NCBI RefSeq assembly: GCF_902498995.1
Contig: NZ_CABVLY010000037.1
Location: 1 to 64,000 of the forward strand
Length of the DNA stretch: 64,000 nucleotides
Direction of reading: 5' to 3'
Source: Burkholderia anthina
GTDB lineage: Bacteria; Pseudomonadota; Gammaproteobacteria; Burkholderiales; Burkholderiaceae
Every line of letters begins with the position of its first letter. Within the stretch, counting starts at the first letter, position 1. This document shows positions 61,752-64,000 of this stretch, piece after piece. Position numbers and translations under genes: made by a program. Below the pieces are notes generated by a model. The model did not search any database. It was not told the origin of the DNA and saw only the letters and a list, made by a program, of their open reading frames with translations.

Positions 61752-62429
61752 ATGCAGGACGCCTGGGTACCGCTGCTGCTGTCGCTGAAGGTCGCCGGCT
61801 GGGCGACCGCGCTCGACATCGTGCTCGGCGTCGCGGCCGCCTTCGTGCTCGCACGCTGGCGCTCGCCGATGCGCGACGTCGTCGATTCGCTGCTGACGCT
61901 GCCGCTCGTGCTGCCGCCGACGGTGCTCGGCTACTACCTGCTCGTGCTGCTCGGCCGGCGTGGCGTATTCGGCGCATGGCTCGACAGGCTCGGCATCGAG
62001 CTCGTCTTCACGTGGCAGGGCGCGGTGATCGCATCGATGGTCGTCGCGTTCCCGCTGATCCTGAAGTCGGCGCGCACCGCGTTCGAGAACGTCGATCCGC
62101 ATCTCGAGCGCGCGGCGCGCACGCTCGGGCTCGGCGAAGCCGCGGTGTTCTTCCGCGTGACGCTGCCGCTCGCCACGCGCGGCATCCTCGCCGGTGCGCT
62201 GCTCGCGTTCGCGCGCGCGCTCGGCGAATTCGGCGCGACGCTGATGATCGCCGGCAACCTGCCCGGCCGCACGCAGACGCTGTCGGTCGCGATCTATGCC
62301 GCCGTGCAGGCCGGCGACGACAACACCGCCAACTTCCTCGTGCTCGTGACGTCGATCACCTGCGTGCTCGTGTTGCTTGCGACCGGCTGGCTCGTGCCGT
62401 CGCGGGCCGGCCGGAGCCAACTGACATGA
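61752..62429 (+). CDS. modB: Molybdate ABC transporter permease
   Basis: Inner-membrane channel of the molybdate importer, 225 aa, with five predicted helices. The EAA loop (RAARTLGLGEAAVFFRVTLPLATRGILAGALLAFARALGEFG) contacts ModC. LPLVLPPTVLGYYLLVLLG is the family N-terminal helix text. The start at 61752 lies 10 bases after modA; a GTG just before is an alternative. Middle gene of the operon. Confidence 0.96.
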   Translation: MQDAWVPLLLSLKVAGWATALDIVLGVAAAFVLARWRSPMRDVVDSLLTLPLVLPPTVLGYYLLVLLGRRGVFGAWLDRLGIELVFTWQGAVIASMVVAFPLILKSARTAFENVDPHLERAARTLGLGEAAVFFRVTLPLATRGILAGALLAFARALGEFGATLMIAGNLPGRTQTLSVAIYAAVQAGDDNTANFLVLVTSITCVLVLLATGWLVPSRAGRSQLT

Positions 62430-62517
62430 CGCGCGCGTCACATCCGCGTCGTTCGGCCGCGCGCCGCATGACGATCCGCCTTTCCGCCACGCGCGGCGCG
62501 GCACGACGGAGGCCCGC

Positions 62518-63219
62518 ATGAGCGTCTCCGTCGATATCCGCAAGACCTACGCGAACGCCGAGCGCCGCTTCACGCTCGACGTGTCGTTTACCGCCACCAC
62601 GCAGCGCGTCGTGCTGTTCGGGCCGTCCGGCGCGGGCAAGAGCATGACGCTGCAGGCGATCGCCGGCCTGCTGTCGCCCGACGAAGGCACGGTCACGCTG
62701 AACGGCGAACCGCTGTTCGATGCCGCACGCGGCATCGACGTGCCGACGCGCGCACGCCGCGTCGCCTACCTGTTCCAGGACTACGCGCTGTTTCCGCACC
62801 TGAACGTGCGCCAGAACATCGCATTCGGACTCACGCCGGGCCTGCGCAATCCGCGCGCGAAAACGGTGCCGCCCGAAGTCGCGTACTGGCTGCACGCGTT
62901 CGAACTCGACAAGCTCGCCGGGCAGTTTCCGTCGCAGTTGTCGGGCGGACAGAAGCAGCGCGTCGCGCTTGCGCGCGCGCTGGTCGCTCAACCGCGCATC
63001 CTGCTGCTCGACGAGCCGTTCTCGGCGCTCGACGGCGCGATGCGCCAGCGCATGCGTCACGAGCTCGCGGAACTGCAGGCGCGGCTCGACATCCCGATGG
63101 TACTCATCTCGCACGACCCCGACGACGTCGCCGCGTTCGGCGACCAGGTCGTGCAATTGAGCGAAGGACGCGTGCAGGCGGCGACGCCGCACGCCGAGTG
63201 GCCGACGCACGTCACCTGA
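62518..63219 (+). CDS. modC: Molybdate ABC transporter ATP-binding protein, lacking the TOBE domain
   Basis: ATPase that powers molybdate import; 233 aa. Walker A GPSGAGKS, Q-loop FQDYALF, signature LSGGQKQRVALARAL, Walker B LLLDEPFSALD and switch His in LISHD are all present. E. coli ModC is about 350 aa with a C-terminal TOBE domain that senses molybdate; that part is absent here, ending PTHVT just after the ATPase fold. GGAGG lies 6 bases before the ATG, 88 bases after modB. Confidence 0.95.
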   Translation: MSVSVDIRKTYANAERRFTLDVSFTATTQRVVLFGPSGAGKSMTLQAIAGLLSPDEGTVTLNGEPLFDAARGIDVPTRARRVAYLFQDYALFPHLNVRQNIAFGLTPGLRNPRAKTVPPEVAYWLHAFELDKLAGQFPSQLSGGQKQRVALARALVAQPRILLLDEPFSALDGAMRQRMRHELAELQARLDIPMVLISHDPDDVAAFGDQVVQLSEGRVQAATPHAEWPTHVT

Positions 63220-63303
63220 GCGCGCGAAGGCAGTGGCCCTGGCAGCCACGTTGGAGCCTGAGAGAAGCCGTACTGGCGGCATAAGTTGCAACCGGGATCG
63301 AAG

Positions 63304-63335
63304 CCGGCGCCTCGCCCCCCGGGCTGCGCCGGTTT
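63304..63335. terminator. Hairpin between convergent modC and modE
   Basis: CCGGCGC/GCGCCGG stem with a 15-base loop, followed by TTTC on the plus strand. Likely bidirectional. Confidence 0.55.
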
Positions 63336-63385
63336 CGCCTCCGTCCGGACGCGGCTACGGCAAAGGCCCGCGCCGCCGCGTATGG

Positions 63386-64000
63386 TCAGCCCGTCACCGC
63401 CAGAATCACGCTCGATGCCTTGAACAACGCGATCGCGCGCCGGCCCGCGTCGAGCCGCAACGCATCGACGCTGTCGTTCGTGACGACGGCCGTGAGCGTC
63501 CCGCCGCCATCGAGCGCAAGCGTCACCTCGCTGTTCACCGCACCTGCCGCAACGGCGTCGACCATACCGCGCAACTGGTTGCGCGCGGACACTGTCAACG
63601 CTTCGGCCCCTGCTTCGCCGTCGTCGTCGACGGCCAGCACGACCCACGACGCCTTCACGAGCGCGCACGCATCCGCGCCGGGCTGCAAGCCGAGCCCGTC
63701 GGCGCTTTCGTGCGTGAGCACCGCGACGATCGCCTGCCCGCCGGGCAGCACGAGCGTCACTTCGTCGTTGATCGTGCCGCGCACGATCGCTTCGACCTTG
63801 CCGAACAACTGGTTGCGCGCGCTCGTCTTCATCCCGATCCGGCCGATCAGCGCCCAGTCGACGTCGAAACCGGCCACCGCCGCGCCGGCCGCGTCGATGA
63901 AGCGGCGATGCTCGCGCTCGATCGTGCGGAACGCGGCGATCAGCGACGTCGCGCGCGGCGTCAGCGTCGTGCCGCCGCCGCCCTTGCCGCCCGTCGAACG
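63386..64000 (-). CDS. modE: Molybdate-responsive regulator ModE, C-terminal part, cut by window edge
   Basis: Represses molybdate transport when molybdate is bound. 204 codons plus stop are present; the N-terminal winged helix is cut by the right edge, but its end is visible as STGGKGGGGTTLTPRA followed by the linker helix RTIEREHRRFIDAAGAA. Two molybdate-binding (TOBE) repeats follow: SARNQLFGKVEAIVRGTINDEVTLVLPGG and SARNQLRGMVDAVAAGAVNSEVTLALDGG. Convergent with modABC, whose promoter carries a ModE box. Confidence 0.95.
   Translation of the reverse strand, partial: RSTGGKGGGGTTLTPRATSLIAAFRTIEREHRRFIDAAGAAVAGFDVDWALIGRIGMKTSARNQLFGKVEAIVRGTINDEVTLVLPGGQAIVAVLTHESADGLGLQPGADACALVKASWVVLAVDDDGEAGAEALTVSARNQLRGMVDAVAAGAVNSEVTLALDGGGTLTAVVTNDSVDALRLDAGRRAIALFKASSVILAVTG

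Overview
The window is high-GC DNA from the order Burkholderiales, almost certainly a Burkholderia cepacia complex member. The best evidence is the lipase/foldase pair at the left edge, whose lipase reads as a near relative of the classic B. cepacia lipase. DUF4148, DUF3563, DUF2782, BPSS1780-type and OprC/DUF2946 genes, all familiar in this genus, agree with that. No insertion sequence, prophage, integrase, CRISPR array or rRNA operon was seen. It looks like ordinary chromosomal DNA, with one tRNA and a few accessory transport or redox clusters.

Layout. 1-4.8 kb: lipase foldase (cut by the edge), secreted lipase, a copper-type TonB receptor with a DUF2946 partner, and cytochrome b561. 4.9-13.3 kb: small envelope genes (Pr6Pr membrane protein, NlpD-like lipoprotein, DUF4148), 6-phosphogluconate dehydrogenase, a sirtuin coupled to a DUF938 methyltransferase, an LprI-like protein and a luciferase-type oxidoreductase. 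A roughly 950-base gap upstream of the sirtuin carries what looks like an unannotated small RNA or leader. 13.7-21.3 kb: a large MscS channel, then a TetR repressor divergent from an EmrA-EmrB-OprM-type efflux operon. 22-27.6 kb: a secreted sedolisin (S53) protease, a DUF3300 lipoprotein with a Gln-rich tandem repeat, and a phospholipase-D-type lipoprotein.

27.9-40.1 kb is the housekeeping core: tRNA-Ile2(CAT), the macromolecular synthesis cluster rpsU-yqeY-dnaG-rpoD, a BaiN/YhiN flavoprotein, tsaD, folE2, and the isoprenoid operon xseB-ispA-dxs. 40.4-49 kb: an orphan Rieske oxygenase, a mercaptopyruvate-type sulfurtransferase, a Tat-exported dienelactone hydrolase, NDH-2, and polA divergent from a LOG-family gene with start codons one base apart. 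49.3-57.2 kb: a secreted small protein, a LysR regulator divergent from a cupin-SDR-aldo/keto reductase set, AMP nucleosidase, and DUF2782-thrB-BPSS1780. 57.3-64 kb: ohrR-ohr with clear operators, DUF3563 with a striking promoter inverted repeat, a PHB-depolymerase-type esterase, a PAP2 phosphatase, and the molybdate system modABC facing modE (cut by the right edge), with a good ModE box upstream of modA.

Starts were chosen from ribosome binding sites and family lengths. Functions rest on visible motifs and family recognition; no database search was run.
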